From: JBEBSD01 sp040394475
GTDB lineage: Bacteria; Bacteroidota; Bacteroidia; Cytophagales; Spirosomataceae
Direction: 5' to 3'
DNA: 58,621 nt
NCBI GenBank assembly: GCA_040394475.1
Contig: JBEBSD010000037.1
Coordinates: 1 to 58,621 of the forward strand
A program made the translations under genes and the position numbers. This document shows, in pieces, positions 1 through 7,596 of the stretch. How positions within the stretch are numbered: position 1 is the stretch's first letter; each line of letters starts with the position of its first letter. The notes under the pieces were generated by a model, which did not search any database, was not told where the DNA came from, and saw nothing but the letters and a program-made list of their open reading frames with translations.

Positions 1-458
1 TGCAACTGCTCAAATTTCAACCCACTTTTCGGAGATTTAATTTTACCGATCGAATGCCGGGTTCGCTTTGCAAACAAAAGCTCGATCTGCCTGGTAGGCA
101 TAGGCTCGGAAGCGCTGCCCACGCGTATGAACGCCCCCTTTTCAGAAAGCCCATATCTTTTAATGTAGTAGGGTTTTTCATACCCTCCGGCAACAATTAT
201 TTTTACTATTCCTTTGCCATCAATTGACTCTGTCGCCAAATCGAAAAGTCCCAGGCACGAAGGAAGGATATTGTTCTTCAAGCGATCTTTTATTACAAGT
301 TGCTCATGGTCGGTATCAGCTACACCGACCGGCTCACCCTTTTTGTTGATCCCGATATAGATAACCCCACCTTCGTTAGAATTTAAAAAGGCTACAACCT
401 CCTTTTCCAATTCGGGCGTTACTTGCTGCTTGTATTCTACATGTTGAGATTCGGGCAT
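1..458 (-). CDS. AlbA_2 / Schlafen-like putative DNA-binding protein, 3' part outside the window
   Basis: The gene reads leftward from an ATG at 458-456 and stays open to the window edge, so about 152 N-terminal residues are visible. They match the AlbA_2 (Schlafen-type AAA_4) fold: early HVEYKQQ, then LNSNEGGVIYIGI with the glycine-rich turn, and later RVGSASEPMP, the usual RxGSxTxxM-like end of the domain. Proteins of this family are often annotated as ATP-binding or transcriptional regulators with a C-terminal winged helix; that part is not visible here. The gene is divergent from the nuclease-like gene at 910, with about 450 bp between them, so they are not one operon. Function is uncertain; regulatory or defence roles are both known in the family. 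Confidence 0.8.
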   Translation of the reverse strand, partial: MPESQHVEYKQQVTPELEKEVVAFLNSNEGGVIYIGINKKGEPVGVADTDHEQLVIKDRLKNNILPSCLGLFDLATESIDGKGIVKIIVAGGYEKPYYIKRYGLSEKGAFIRVGSASEPMPTRQIELLFAKRTRHSIGKIKSPKSGLKFEQL

Positions 459-491
459 GTCTTTTGCGATTATCAGTTACAAGATTAACCA

Positions 492-641
492 TTAAGGGTA
501 TAAATCCCAATCATCTTTGCTATCCTGATCCTTTACTAATCTGTTCATTCTCTCCACATCCTTTAAAAACCTCTTCACTCTGGGTATAGACAGAAGGCTC
601 AAGTGGTTGTTTTTGAGCTGCTTATGTTTTTTTTTGCCTTT
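492..641 (-). pseudogene. Possible 3' remnant of an unidentified gene
   Basis: Reading leftward, 49 codons are open between an in-frame stop at 644-642 and the stop at 494-492. There is no good start near the upstream end, since the first ATG is mid-way. The composition (RVKRFLKDVERMNRLVKDQD, ending DDWDLYP) looks like a charged helical C-terminus more than random translation. The upstream edge abuts a run of nine T/A bases at 627-635, a plausible frameshift site. I do not recognise a family, and a chance open frame remains quite possible. Confidence 0.2.
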
Positions 642-909
642 TTAATGGTTATTAATTCAGTTAATCGGCTCATACACCCCATTGCTCATCCTTGGAGTAT
701 CCTCAAACCTGGGGAGCGGGCAGTCAACTTTCAATCAACCCCTGCTCAATTTTGGACTGGACTACCTCACGGCCGAATTCTCGTCCGTCATTATGTGGGG
801 AGATGTGATTTACCATTACGATCGCTCAAGCGTATAGCCTTTGAAATCGCTTAGAAATGTGTACCTTGGAGCGTTTGAGCTGAACTTGAATACATAATTA
901 ACTCTTAGT

Positions 910-1698
910 ATGGAGAGACCCTTTTTCGAGGACGTTGAGCGAGTTATTACTGACTTTGTACATTCGGTCGGAGGAAAAACCGTAGTGGAGTATCTCGGAC
1001 ATCAGCCAAAATTCAAGAACGCTGACTATTATTTTGAGGCAGAAAACATTGTGGCAGAATTGAAATGTCTTGAAAGAGACATTTTTTCCGATTCGGACTT
1101 TGAGCGAAACGAGCGATTGGTAGATAAATGGCTAGAGCAAGGAATTTTAAAAAAGGTCGATTTAATCCCAATTTTCATGGGGAAAAAGGGTATTCCCGAA
1201 GAGTGTTTGGTTGAAATATACAAGTTAACTAGGGAGACCTTCCAGACAATATTGAAAAAAGCTCACAAGCAACTCGCGGCTACGAAAGAAGCAATTGGTG
1301 ATGATAAAACCTATAAAGTTCTACTGCTGTGTAACGATGGGAATTACTTTTTAAGTGCCGATCAAATTATACTTTTAGTGCACTCAATGCTTTATGAGCG
1401 GAAAGATATTATGCATATCGACTGTACCATATACTTCACAGTTAATCAAGTTACAATGTTCCATCCAGGTGATTTAGATCGGCATGTCTGGGTCCCGGGA
1501 TACGATGACATTGATAATTCTCCAGGATTACAAGATTTTGTAAATGATCTTGGAAGAAAGTGGTGGAAATTCCTTGAAGTTGAGACAGGCATGCCATCGG
1601 ATGAGTACGATGAAATCGAAGACGTTGAAAAGGGGCGCGAAATGCTGAAAAGTCTTGGGTATGTGCCCAAGGAGGTAATTTATAAAAGAAAACCATGA
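910..1698 (+). CDS. Hypothetical protein with PD-(D/E)xK nuclease-like signature
   Basis: This 262-residue soluble protein has no signal peptide or membrane segment. Near the N-terminus lies NADYYFEAENIVAELKCLE: D39 followed ten residues later by E50-L-K52, the D-x(n)-ExK spacing of the PD-(D/E)xK nuclease superfamily, preceded by a helix containing E7/E10 as in many restriction-like folds. The rest is mixed alpha/beta, with YKVLLLCNDGNYFL and IDCTIYFTV strands. No methyltransferase or other restriction partner is adjacent, so it stands alone. It sits in the AT-rich accessory stretch next to broken mobile DNA, which fits a horizontally acquired defence-type gene. The family assignment is an inference from the motif; the product could equally be a non-nuclease hypothetical protein. 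Confidence 0.65.
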   Translation: MERPFFEDVERVITDFVHSVGGKTVVEYLGHQPKFKNADYYFEAENIVAELKCLERDIFSDSDFERNERLVDKWLEQGILKKVDLIPIFMGKKGIPEECLVEIYKLTRETFQTILKKAHKQLAATKEAIGDDKTYKVLLLCNDGNYFLSADQIILLVHSMLYERKDIMHIDCTIYFTVNQVTMFHPGDLDRHVWVPGYDDIDNSPGLQDFVNDLGRKWWKFLEVETGMPSDEYDEIEDVEKGREMLKSLGYVPKEVIYKRKP

Positions 1699-2059
1699 AT
1701 TTCTCGGATACGCTTGAACCTAAACTTAGTCAAAATTCTGCATAAAGTTGAAGATTCCATACCCATTTATTAGCAAGCGCTCGGATTAACTCAGTAAGTG
1801 GTCGTGTCGATTGGTTCCAGTAATCAAAATTTGAAATCGAACTTGTTTGAGAGTTATGACTACTTCACTCTCGTATCGTATAATAGCAGAGTGGACTGAA
1901 AATCTGGGGTATAGCGATATTTGAGGATTGAAACTGGTCGGACAAAGGAACTCTTAAGTATCCTTACTGGCTTTGTATAACAGTAAAGAACACTAGAAAA
2001 AGCAAAAAACTGAATATCAAAGATTTAAACTAGACAACTTCTCTAAATCAATCAGAATT
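1699..2059. other. Noncoding AT-rich stretch
   Basis: About 360 bp downstream of the nuclease-like gene. I see no start-to-stop reading frame with protein-like composition on either strand, no tRNA and no strong hairpin. It ends where the dispersed element at 2060 begins. Confidence 0.5.
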
Positions 2060-2134
2060 CGATTCGACATTTGCTCTGGCAGGGGTACCAACCGGAACTT
2101 TGATGAGGATTCATCGGAAATTCCGGTTTTTTTT
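2060..2134 (+). repeat. Dispersed terminator-like element, copy A
   Basis: It begins CGATTCGACATTTGCTC and ends in a hairpin with a U-run. The outer stem CCGGAA (2092-2097) pairs with TTCCGG (2121-2126), an inner GATGA/TCATC stem lies between them, and eight T follow (2127-2134). A second copy at 5305-5375 shares the first 46 bases with few differences and keeps the hairpin although its right arm has changed. The order conserved leader, stem, T-run is that of a rho-independent terminator or a small RNA 3' end reading rightward. No intact gene lies within 350 bp upstream on this strand. Confidence 0.65.
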
Positions 2135-2224
2135 GTGGGGTAAGGTGGTGTTTAGGTGGTAGATTATTTTCTGAAAACACGAGTTTTTCGGGGTAGATCG
2201 AACCGATGGTTTCGGCATGATGTA

Positions 2225-2248
2225 CCGTTGTATCACAACGGGTTTTTA
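2225..2248 (+). terminator. Possible short rho-independent terminator
   Basis: CCGTTGT (2225-2231) and ACAACGG (2235-2241) form a perfect 7-bp stem with a 3-base loop, followed by GTTTTT. The stem is short and there is no obvious gene upstream; it may have stopped read-through toward the decayed transposase. Confidence 0.35.
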
Positions 2249-2312
2249 TTATTGGCTCCTCTCCGAAGTCGGGAGCCTTGAGACAAATGAAAGGATTCTA
2301 AAAATAGTATAA

Positions 2313-2961
2313 TGATCGGTTGATTTTTTCGAGATGCCCGCAGCCAGGGCAAACGAAAGTTACAAAGCAAAAAATGACGGCTGCAAGCAATTATGTAGCC
2401 GCCGGTGCAGTCAGTGTGGTTATGATGAGTCAGCCACTGCCGGAACACTGTTCCATAAGTTAAAATTCAGTCTGCTCAAGGCTTTTGAAATGGTTTATGA
2501 AATCACTACCAGCAAGAAAGGGGGCCAATAGCGTCTGGCTGGCCGAACGCTTCGGTGTCAATCAGAAAACAGCCTGGTTGTTCCGGCAAAAAGTGCAGGC
2601 AGCTATGGCAAGTAGTGAAGAGTGTCCCTTACAGGGAGAAGTGGATGAGTTTGAGATCGGGCCCCCTAAAGCCGGTTAGCAGGGGCGAAGTAAAAGTGAA
2701 GAAAAGATACGCCTGGTCATAGCGTCGAGTCACGGGACGGTAAAGCCGGTAGGGCCTATGCCAAAGCTCCATACCCAGATCAGAAACTTCAAAAATTGGC
2801 TAAGGAGAGTACATTCATTTTGTGACAAAAGGTATTTCCAAAAATATATTGACGAGTATATGTTGAGGTTCAACAGAAGAAACCACCGGGGGACAATCTT
2901 AGACAAACTCCTACAAAGGTGTGCTAACCATCCGCCACTCACAGCTGCTATGATCAGATGA
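2313..2961 (+). pseudogene. Degenerate IS1595-family (ISXO2-like) transposase
   Basis: Three pieces in two frames line up along one ISXO2-type transposase. The first (to about 2525) carries zinc-ribbon cysteines, then GTLFHKLKFSLLKAFEMVYE and TTSKKG. The frame then shifts by one and continues with LAERFGVNQKTAWLFRQKV, the helix-turn-helix, and GEVDEFEIG, the equivalent of the family's VDE[FT]xxGG strand with the first catalytic Asp. A TAG at 2677-2679 interrupts it. After a deletion removing the central catalytic block it resumes with NFKNWLRRVH and ends with YMLRFNRRNH, typical of the C-terminus. At least one frameshift, one stop, one internal deletion and a missing N-terminus make it non-functional. 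I could not identify terminal inverted repeats. Confidence 0.8.
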
Positions 2962-3201
2962 CATCACATCGAGAACTAAATGGGTAACCCTATAAAATAA
3001 CAAATACTGCTTACAACCAAATTTTGTAGGTTAGGGTCATAATGTTTAGCCAGGTGCATTATTAGTGCACTACACCTGCGATTATCCCGGTAGCTGCGCA
3101 TGTTCGGGCATTCTTTGTGAATTATTTCATATTTGGAAATTCTAACAATTCGTGCTATTTTAAAGTCATCATACGCATAGTAAGTTATTCCTCAATCAAA
3201 A

Positions 3202-3684
3202 ATGGATACGTTAAAAGAACAACTGACAGGGGGTGGTATTACGATTATGCTGCTTCTGTTTCTCGCCGGTTGTACTGATCCTAAGCCGTGCGACAATGGC
3301 ATTGAAGAGCGAACACTAGTAGCAGCAGAAGATTTAAAAGCTCCTGACAGCGGCATTCTAACGCTTCAGAACATCGATGAGTCACAGGAGGAAGTCAACC
3401 TCGTGCTCCGAAGTTAGCAGGATTTCGAAAAGTATGTCGAAAGCTCTACGGAATTGCCAGCCATAGACTTTTCTAAACAGGTAGTTCTTGCCGGTCGGAA
3501 AAAATGGCATCAATGTATTGGTTTCTCAGGCTATAGCGTTCAGGTCGGTTGCGGGAAGGTCTTTTACCGTGTTTACCTTGATCAAATGGATTGCCTTATG
3601 CTGGAAAGTGTAACTTTCTTTACGGTAATCAGCAGGGAAGTGGTAAGTGGAAAAGTGGAATTTGAAATCGTTGTCAATCAATAA
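3202..3684 (+). pseudogene. Lipoprotein gene interrupted by a single in-frame stop
   Basis: From the ATG at 3202 a lipoprotein signal is clear: a hydrophobic MLLLFLAGC with lipobox Cys. The frame runs to TAG at 3415-3417, and then the same frame continues open for 88 more codons to TAA at 3682-3684, with coherent protein-like sequence (FSKQVVLAGRKKW, GYSVQVGCGKVFYRVYL). So one nonsense mutation splits a protein of about 160 residues. The product would have been a small periplasmic or outer-membrane lipoprotein of unknown function with several cysteines. If the stop were suppressed or a sequencing error, the gene would be intact; no downstream start looks good enough for the second half to be expressed alone. 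Confidence 0.65.
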
Positions 3685-3701
3685 ACCTAAACTCCAACTC
3701 G

Positions 3702-4327
3702 ATGAAAATGCTCTACCTATTGTTGTCAATTGTTCTGATCTACACTCCAGTTTCAGGAATTCAATCCTCAAATAATTCTTACTATTGGTATGGAGGAAAT
3801 AAAATTCCTCTTAAAATGTATCTGGATAAAAAATAGTTAATTTGGAAAAATAAGGATGTTAACTTATCAAATAAATATCCGCTTAACCCGTTTAATTTAA
3901 GTAATGGCACTTACGGAATTCAACAAATACTGGCCGCGATATTGCTTTTTGTGCCGCTCTAGATCTGACAATCGGTTGTTCCAGTATTGTAATTGCTATT
4001 CTGGATTCAGGAATTGAAAAGACTCATCCAGATCTTTCGGGCAAGATCCATTCTTCGAGCTTTAATACTGAGACAGGAACCTCGCCCAGTACGGCATATA
4101 GCGCTCATGGTACGATTATTGCTGGAGCGGCCGCAGCGTCTACTAATAATAGCCTAGGTGTTGCCGGTGTCGCCCCCAAAGCTCAGTTGATGGCAATTAG
4201 TAATAGTTTGGCTTCAACTCCCGCATCACGAATGGCCCGAGCGGATGGAATTAATTTTGCCTGGCAGAATGGGGCTCATGTAATTAATAATTCATGGAGT
4301 TCATCTGTTTCCTATACAGTATCTTGA
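3702..4327 (+). pseudogene. Broken subtilisin-family (S8) serine protease
   Basis: An ATG at 3702 opens a signal peptide and the start of an S8 propeptide (SYYWYGGNKIPLKM) that hits TAG at 3834-3836. After a deletion and frame change, the catalytic domain appears: IVIAILDSGIEKTHPDL with the active-site Asp, SAHGTIIAGAAAA with the active-site His, then GVAGVAPKAQLMAI and INNSWSS with the oxyanion-hole Asn. A TGA at 4325-4327 ends it before the catalytic Ser block, which is absent. The remnant therefore lacks most of the prodomain and the whole C-terminal half. It is one of a run of damaged genes between 2.3 and 4.4 kb. Confidence 0.8.
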
Positions 4328-4436
4328 TCTGTATATTCAGCGAGATGCCATTGATTTCAAACCACCTGACATTTCTATCAAGCAGGTATCATTTCTCTTC
4401 ATTTTGCCATACGTCGGCTATACACTCAAATTTTAG
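4326..4436 (+). pseudogene. Possible C-terminal scrap of an outer-membrane beta-barrel protein
   Basis: Right after the protease remnant, 36 codons are open to TAG at 4434-4436. The translation alternates hydrophobic and polar residues (IKQVSFLFILPYVGYTLKF) and ends in Phe, as bacterial outer-membrane barrels do. There is no start codon and nothing upstream in frame, so if real it is only the tail of a deleted gene fused by deletion to the S8 remnant. Chance cannot be excluded at this length. Confidence 0.25.
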
Positions 4437-4503
4437 ATCAAAGAAGGTTAACTAAAGCAGGTGCACCAGACTGCTGTTTTTTAAAGCTATTTCAAAGTAA
4501 TCC

Positions 4504-5112
4504 ATGAAAGAAATCATTCTTGTATTAACTCTTTGCTTCCTATCGTTGTTGGCAGATGGTCAGGTGAATACAGTGGAACACGCAAGGTCACCTACGGAGC
4601 TTGATAAAGGTCATTTCTTTTTCGCGTTAAATGGCTCTACCGGTGCCAGTAATAGCTATCAGGATTTCACCAGGAGATGGAGTTTAGCCCCACAGTTAGG
4701 CTATTTTGTTGCAAATCAATTGATTGTTGGTTTTCAATTTTCTACGGGCAATAATTTCGGGCGCCTTAAGTCTGGTGTGCAGCCTACCACTTCACGATAT
4801 GAGTACAAAACCAATTCGTATCTTCCTGAAATTTATTCGCGCTACTACCTTTTAAAATTTAGAGTTAAACCATTTTTTCAACTATCAACAGGATATAATT
4901 TTCATACGGGAGAAAAGTCCCCGGATGGAAAAAGATCTTCTATCAATTCCCGCAAATTGGCCTATTCCGGGGCCTTTGGTGTAAACTTTCGTATTGGAAA
5001 AAACTTTGGTATAGACGCGCTATACAACACACGTTTTGATAATTACACAATAAAAGATGACGCCAATGACATCTTAAAATACAGGCTGGGATTTTCGTTA
5101 TTTATCAGGTAA
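4504..5112 (+). CDS. Small outer-membrane beta-barrel protein
   Basis: This 202-residue protein has a signal peptide (residues 1-20, ending LLADGQ). The mature part consists of alternating strands such as APQLGYFVANQLIVGFQF, YLPEIYSRYYLLKF and KPFFQLSTGYNFHTG, with a last strand YRLGFSLFI before the terminal Arg. This is the pattern of an eight-stranded OmpA/OmpW-size barrel common in Bacteroidota; no periplasmic domain is attached. It is the only clearly intact gene between 1.7 and 5.4 kb. Upstream lies the protease remnant; downstream, after about 190 bp, is the terminator-like element copy B, which could end its transcript. Its role is unknown. Confidence 0.8.
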   Translation: MKEIILVLTLCFLSLLADGQVNTVEHARSPTELDKGHFFFALNGSTGASNSYQDFTRRWSLAPQLGYFVANQLIVGFQFSTGNNFGRLKSGVQPTTSRYEYKTNSYLPEIYSRYYLLKFRVKPFFQLSTGYNFHTGEKSPDGKRSSINSRKLAYSGAFGVNFRIGKNFGIDALYNTRFDNYTIKDDANDILKYRLGFSLFIR

Positions 5113-5304
5113 ATCCCAACACCTTCAATTGTTTGAGCAAAGTGATCACCGGATACCTGGAAAATAATCGAATCCATATCAACTATGAAACTGCCCGGAG
5201 GAGGAAATCTGCTACCCGTAAGTTTCCGGAACACCGTCCAAAGAATTTAGAAATCGGGTTCGACAAACCATAACCGGGACAGTGTCTCCAAATCCCCCAT
5301 GACC

Positions 5305-5375
5305 CGATTCGACATTTGCTCGGGAGGGGTACTAGCCGGAACTTTGATGAATTCTCATCAATGGTTCCGCTTTTT
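5305..5375 (+). repeat. Dispersed terminator-like element, copy B
   Basis: It starts CGATTCGACATTTGCTC like copy A at 2060. The hairpin pairs TTGATGA (5344-5350) with TCATCAA (5355-5361) around a 4-base loop, extended below by GGAAC (5338-5342) with GTTCC (5364-5368), followed by TTTTT (5371-5375). Some similarity to copy A continues past the T-run (AAG.TGGTGTTTA in both). The rest of the 5113-5478 gap shows no gene; base composition turns GC-rich from about 5425. Confidence 0.65.
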
Positions 5376-5478
5376 GCTTTTGGCAAGTTGGTGTTTATCT
5401 GACAGATAAGGAATAGTTTTTCATCGCAGCGGCCGGAAGCGCTCCTCCGTACGGCCGGTACGCCGACGCGGGCCGTTT

Positions 5479-7596
5479 TTAATTTCCCACCGTCAGCTTC
5501 CTGACCATCACCCCTGCCCCATCGCGGATATGTACCAGGTACATGCCCGGCGCCAGGCCGCTGACGTCCAGTTCCGCTTTGCCGTTCCGCAGCGACGGCT
5601 GCAAGACCCTAACCTCCCTGCCCGCCAGGTCGCAGACATCGATACGGAGGCCATCACGAATCCCGCCGGGAACCTCCAGGACCACCCTGCCGGCGGCGGG
5701 ATTGGGGTAGAGGCGTACTTCAGCCAAATCCTCCAAGCGGACAGCCTCCATCGGGGAATAGGAAAAAGCTCCGTCAGTATCCACCATTTTCAGACGATAG
5801 TATAGCATAGGTATCAGGGAGGAGGTAGTAGGGGTGAGGTCGGTGAAGCTGTAGCGTTGAGGGCGGTCGGTGCCTCCACCGGCCACCCCTTTACCCCGTG
5901 CATCCACCCGTCCCATGGGGCTGAAAGCGTTGCCGTCGGCGCTGCGCTGGACCTCAAAGTGGGAGGCCCCGGCCTCGGTAGTGGTGCTCCAGGTAAGGAG
6001 CACAACGTTTTCCTGCTTTCGTGCCGTGAAGGCCACGAGCGTAACCGGCAGGGGTAGTTGGTGTTCATAAGCCCCCATGTCTACCGCATCATCATAGATG
6101 CGCGGGTTGCCGTCCAGATCCACGGTAACGTCGGCAGGTATCAGGGCATTGCTGCCCGCATTAATAGCAGGACTTCCGGGCTGCAGATGCAGGTCGCCGG
6201 TCGTATTCGGTACGGTCAAAAGGGTTACAGCTTCCACAAACAAGGGGTCGGCATCTATATTGTTACCCCCGTCCGTGCCCATTGCGGTTACCCAGCTGCC
6301 GCTGTCCCCGCTGTTGGCTACCAGGCTGTAGGAAATAACAGGCGTCGAATCATCATTGAAGATAGAAGCCGGGGCAGTATCGGTGACACCGTTTGCCCGG
6401 TTGTTCCAGACAAGGCAGTTGGCAATGCGGGGGAAGGAAGCTACGTTGTACATCCCGCCGCCGCTGCTTGCCGAATTACCGGAAAACACACAGTTAGCAA
6501 GATTTGGGGAGGAGGAGTTGAAGTTAAACATCCCGCCGCCGATGCTTGCCGAATTGCCGGAAAAACTGCAGCTGGCAAGGCTTGGGGAGGAAGAGTTGAA
6601 GTTAACCATCCCACCGCCTTCGCTGCTTGCCGAATTGCCGGAAAAGCTGCAGCTGATAAGGATTGGAGAGGAGGATTCGAAGTTAACCATCCCACCGCCG
6701 GTGGTTGTCGAATTACCGGAAAAGCTGCAGTTGGCAAGACTTGGGGAGGAGGATTCGTAGTTAACCATCCCACCGCCCGAGTTTGCCGAATTGCCGGAAA
6801 AGCTGCAGTTGGCAAGACTTGGGGAGGAGGTCTCGAAGTTGTACATCCCGCCGCCGACGTCTGCCGAATTGTCGGAAAAGCTGCAGTTGATCACGCTTGG
6901 GAAGGAAGAGTCGTAGTTAACCATCCCGCCGCCGTTGCGTGCCGAATTGCCGGAAAACACGCAGTTGGTAACACTTGGGGAGGAGTTACTGTTTTGCATC
7001 CCGCCGCCGAAGTTTCTTAAAATATTCTGCCCGTTAACGGAAATATTGTCACCGGAACCATCGGCATTGCCGCCTGTGATGGTAAAGCCGTCCAACGCCG
7101 CCGCACCTGCCACCCCTGCAGCAATGACCACGTGATAAGCATCGCCATCATCCAATGTGCCGCTGTTATTCAGATCCCCGGAGAGGGTAGTTGTATTGAC
7201 TACCCAGTTCCGCGCCTCAAGGGTACCTTCATCGCCGGCAAAGCCGCCATACACCTTCACATCGCTTTTCAGCACAAAGGCGTTGATCTTGTTACCCGCA
7301 GCGATAGTGCCGAGGTTATCGGCAGGGCGGGTGGGCTTGTAACTACCCGCAGCTACCCATACTTCATCGCCGGCAGCGGAGTTGTTGATAACCAGTTGTA
7401 AATCGGAAGAAGCATCAGCCCATGAGGAGCCGTCCTGCGCACCGGAAGCTACAGGCTTCACATAGCGGATGGTTTGCGCGTGCAGCGCAGATACGGCGAG
7501 CAATAGCCCGGCAGTCAAAACAATAATTCGTTGTATGTGGTTCAGGATTTTAAAGTCTTCATCAACCAGGCGGAGCACGTTCTGCACCCCTTCCAT
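5479..7596 (-). CDS. Right-handed beta-helix surface protein with T9SS sorting domain
   Basis: This 705-residue protein has a long N-region before a hydrophobic core ending VSALHAQ, so the start at 7596 gives a workable, slightly long signal peptide; no internal Met offers a better one. Residues about 45-130 open the helix with IRYVKPVASGAQDGSSW, a start shared by many choice-of-anchor beta-helix proteins. Residues about 195-405 are eight rungs of 26 residues each of the type NCSFSGNSANSGGGMVN. After DMGAYE comes the pre-sorting beta-sandwich (PLPVTLVAFTARK) and then the T9SS type A sorting domain (YPNPAAGRVVLEV, GLAPGMYLVHI). It is likely exported by T9SS and attached to the surface. It is transcribed alone, and nothing in the sequence shows its ligand. 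Confidence 0.88.
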   Translation of the reverse strand: MEGVQNVLRLVDEDFKILNHIQRIIVLTAGLLLAVSALHAQTIRYVKPVASGAQDGSSWADASSDLQLVINNSAAGDEVWVAAGSYKPTRPADNLGTIAAGNKINAFVLKSDVKVYGGFAGDEGTLEARNWVVNTTTLSGDLNNSGTLDDGDAYHVVIAAGVAGAAALDGFTITGGNADGSGDNISVNGQNILRNFGGGMQNSNSSPSVTNCVFSGNSARNGGGMVNYDSSFPSVINCSFSDNSADVGGGMYNFETSSPSLANCSFSGNSANSGGGMVNYESSSPSLANCSFSGNSTTTGGGMVNFESSSPILISCSFSGNSASSEGGGMVNFNSSSPSLASCSFSGNSASIGGGMFNFNSSSPNLANCVFSGNSASSGGGMYNVASFPRIANCLVWNNRANGVTDTAPASIFNDDSTPVISYSLVANSGDSGSWVTAMGTDGGNNIDADPLFVEAVTLLTVPNTTGDLHLQPGSPAINAGSNALIPADVTVDLDGNPRIYDDAVDMGAYEHQLPLPVTLVAFTARKQENVVLLTWSTTTEAGASHFEVQRSADGNAFSPMGRVDARGKGVAGGGTDRPQRYSFTDLTPTTSSLIPMLYYRLKMVDTDGAFSYSPMEAVRLEDLAEVRLYPNPAAGRVVLEVPGGIRDGLRIDVCDLAGREVRVLQPSLRNGKAELDVSGLAPGMYLVHIRDGAGVMVRKLTVGN
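6415..6993 (-). repeat. Eight coding 78-bp tandem repeats inside the beta-helix gene
   Basis: Cysteine codons recur from 6961-6963 down to 6415-6417 at 78-bp spacing (one 81, one 75), a total of seven exact periods. Each unit encodes one helix rung, with consensus SSPSLANCSFSGNSA then GGGMVN. Neighbouring units share long identical DNA blocks such as CCGGAAAAGCTGCAG. In-frame gain or loss of units by recombination would change the length of the beta-helix without breaking the gene. Confidence 0.85.

Noticed and set aside
603..854. 83-codon + strand frame with GTG start
   Set aside because: Unusual Phe-rich start comes from a T-run, no domain, no clear initiation signal; the opposite strand has a slightly better remnant.
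6058..7020. 320-codon + strand open frame opposite the beta-helix gene
   Set aside because: Its periodic GKAAVGKTWGGG sequence is the antisense of the 78-bp repeats; the minus-strand frame has signal, rungs and sorting domain.
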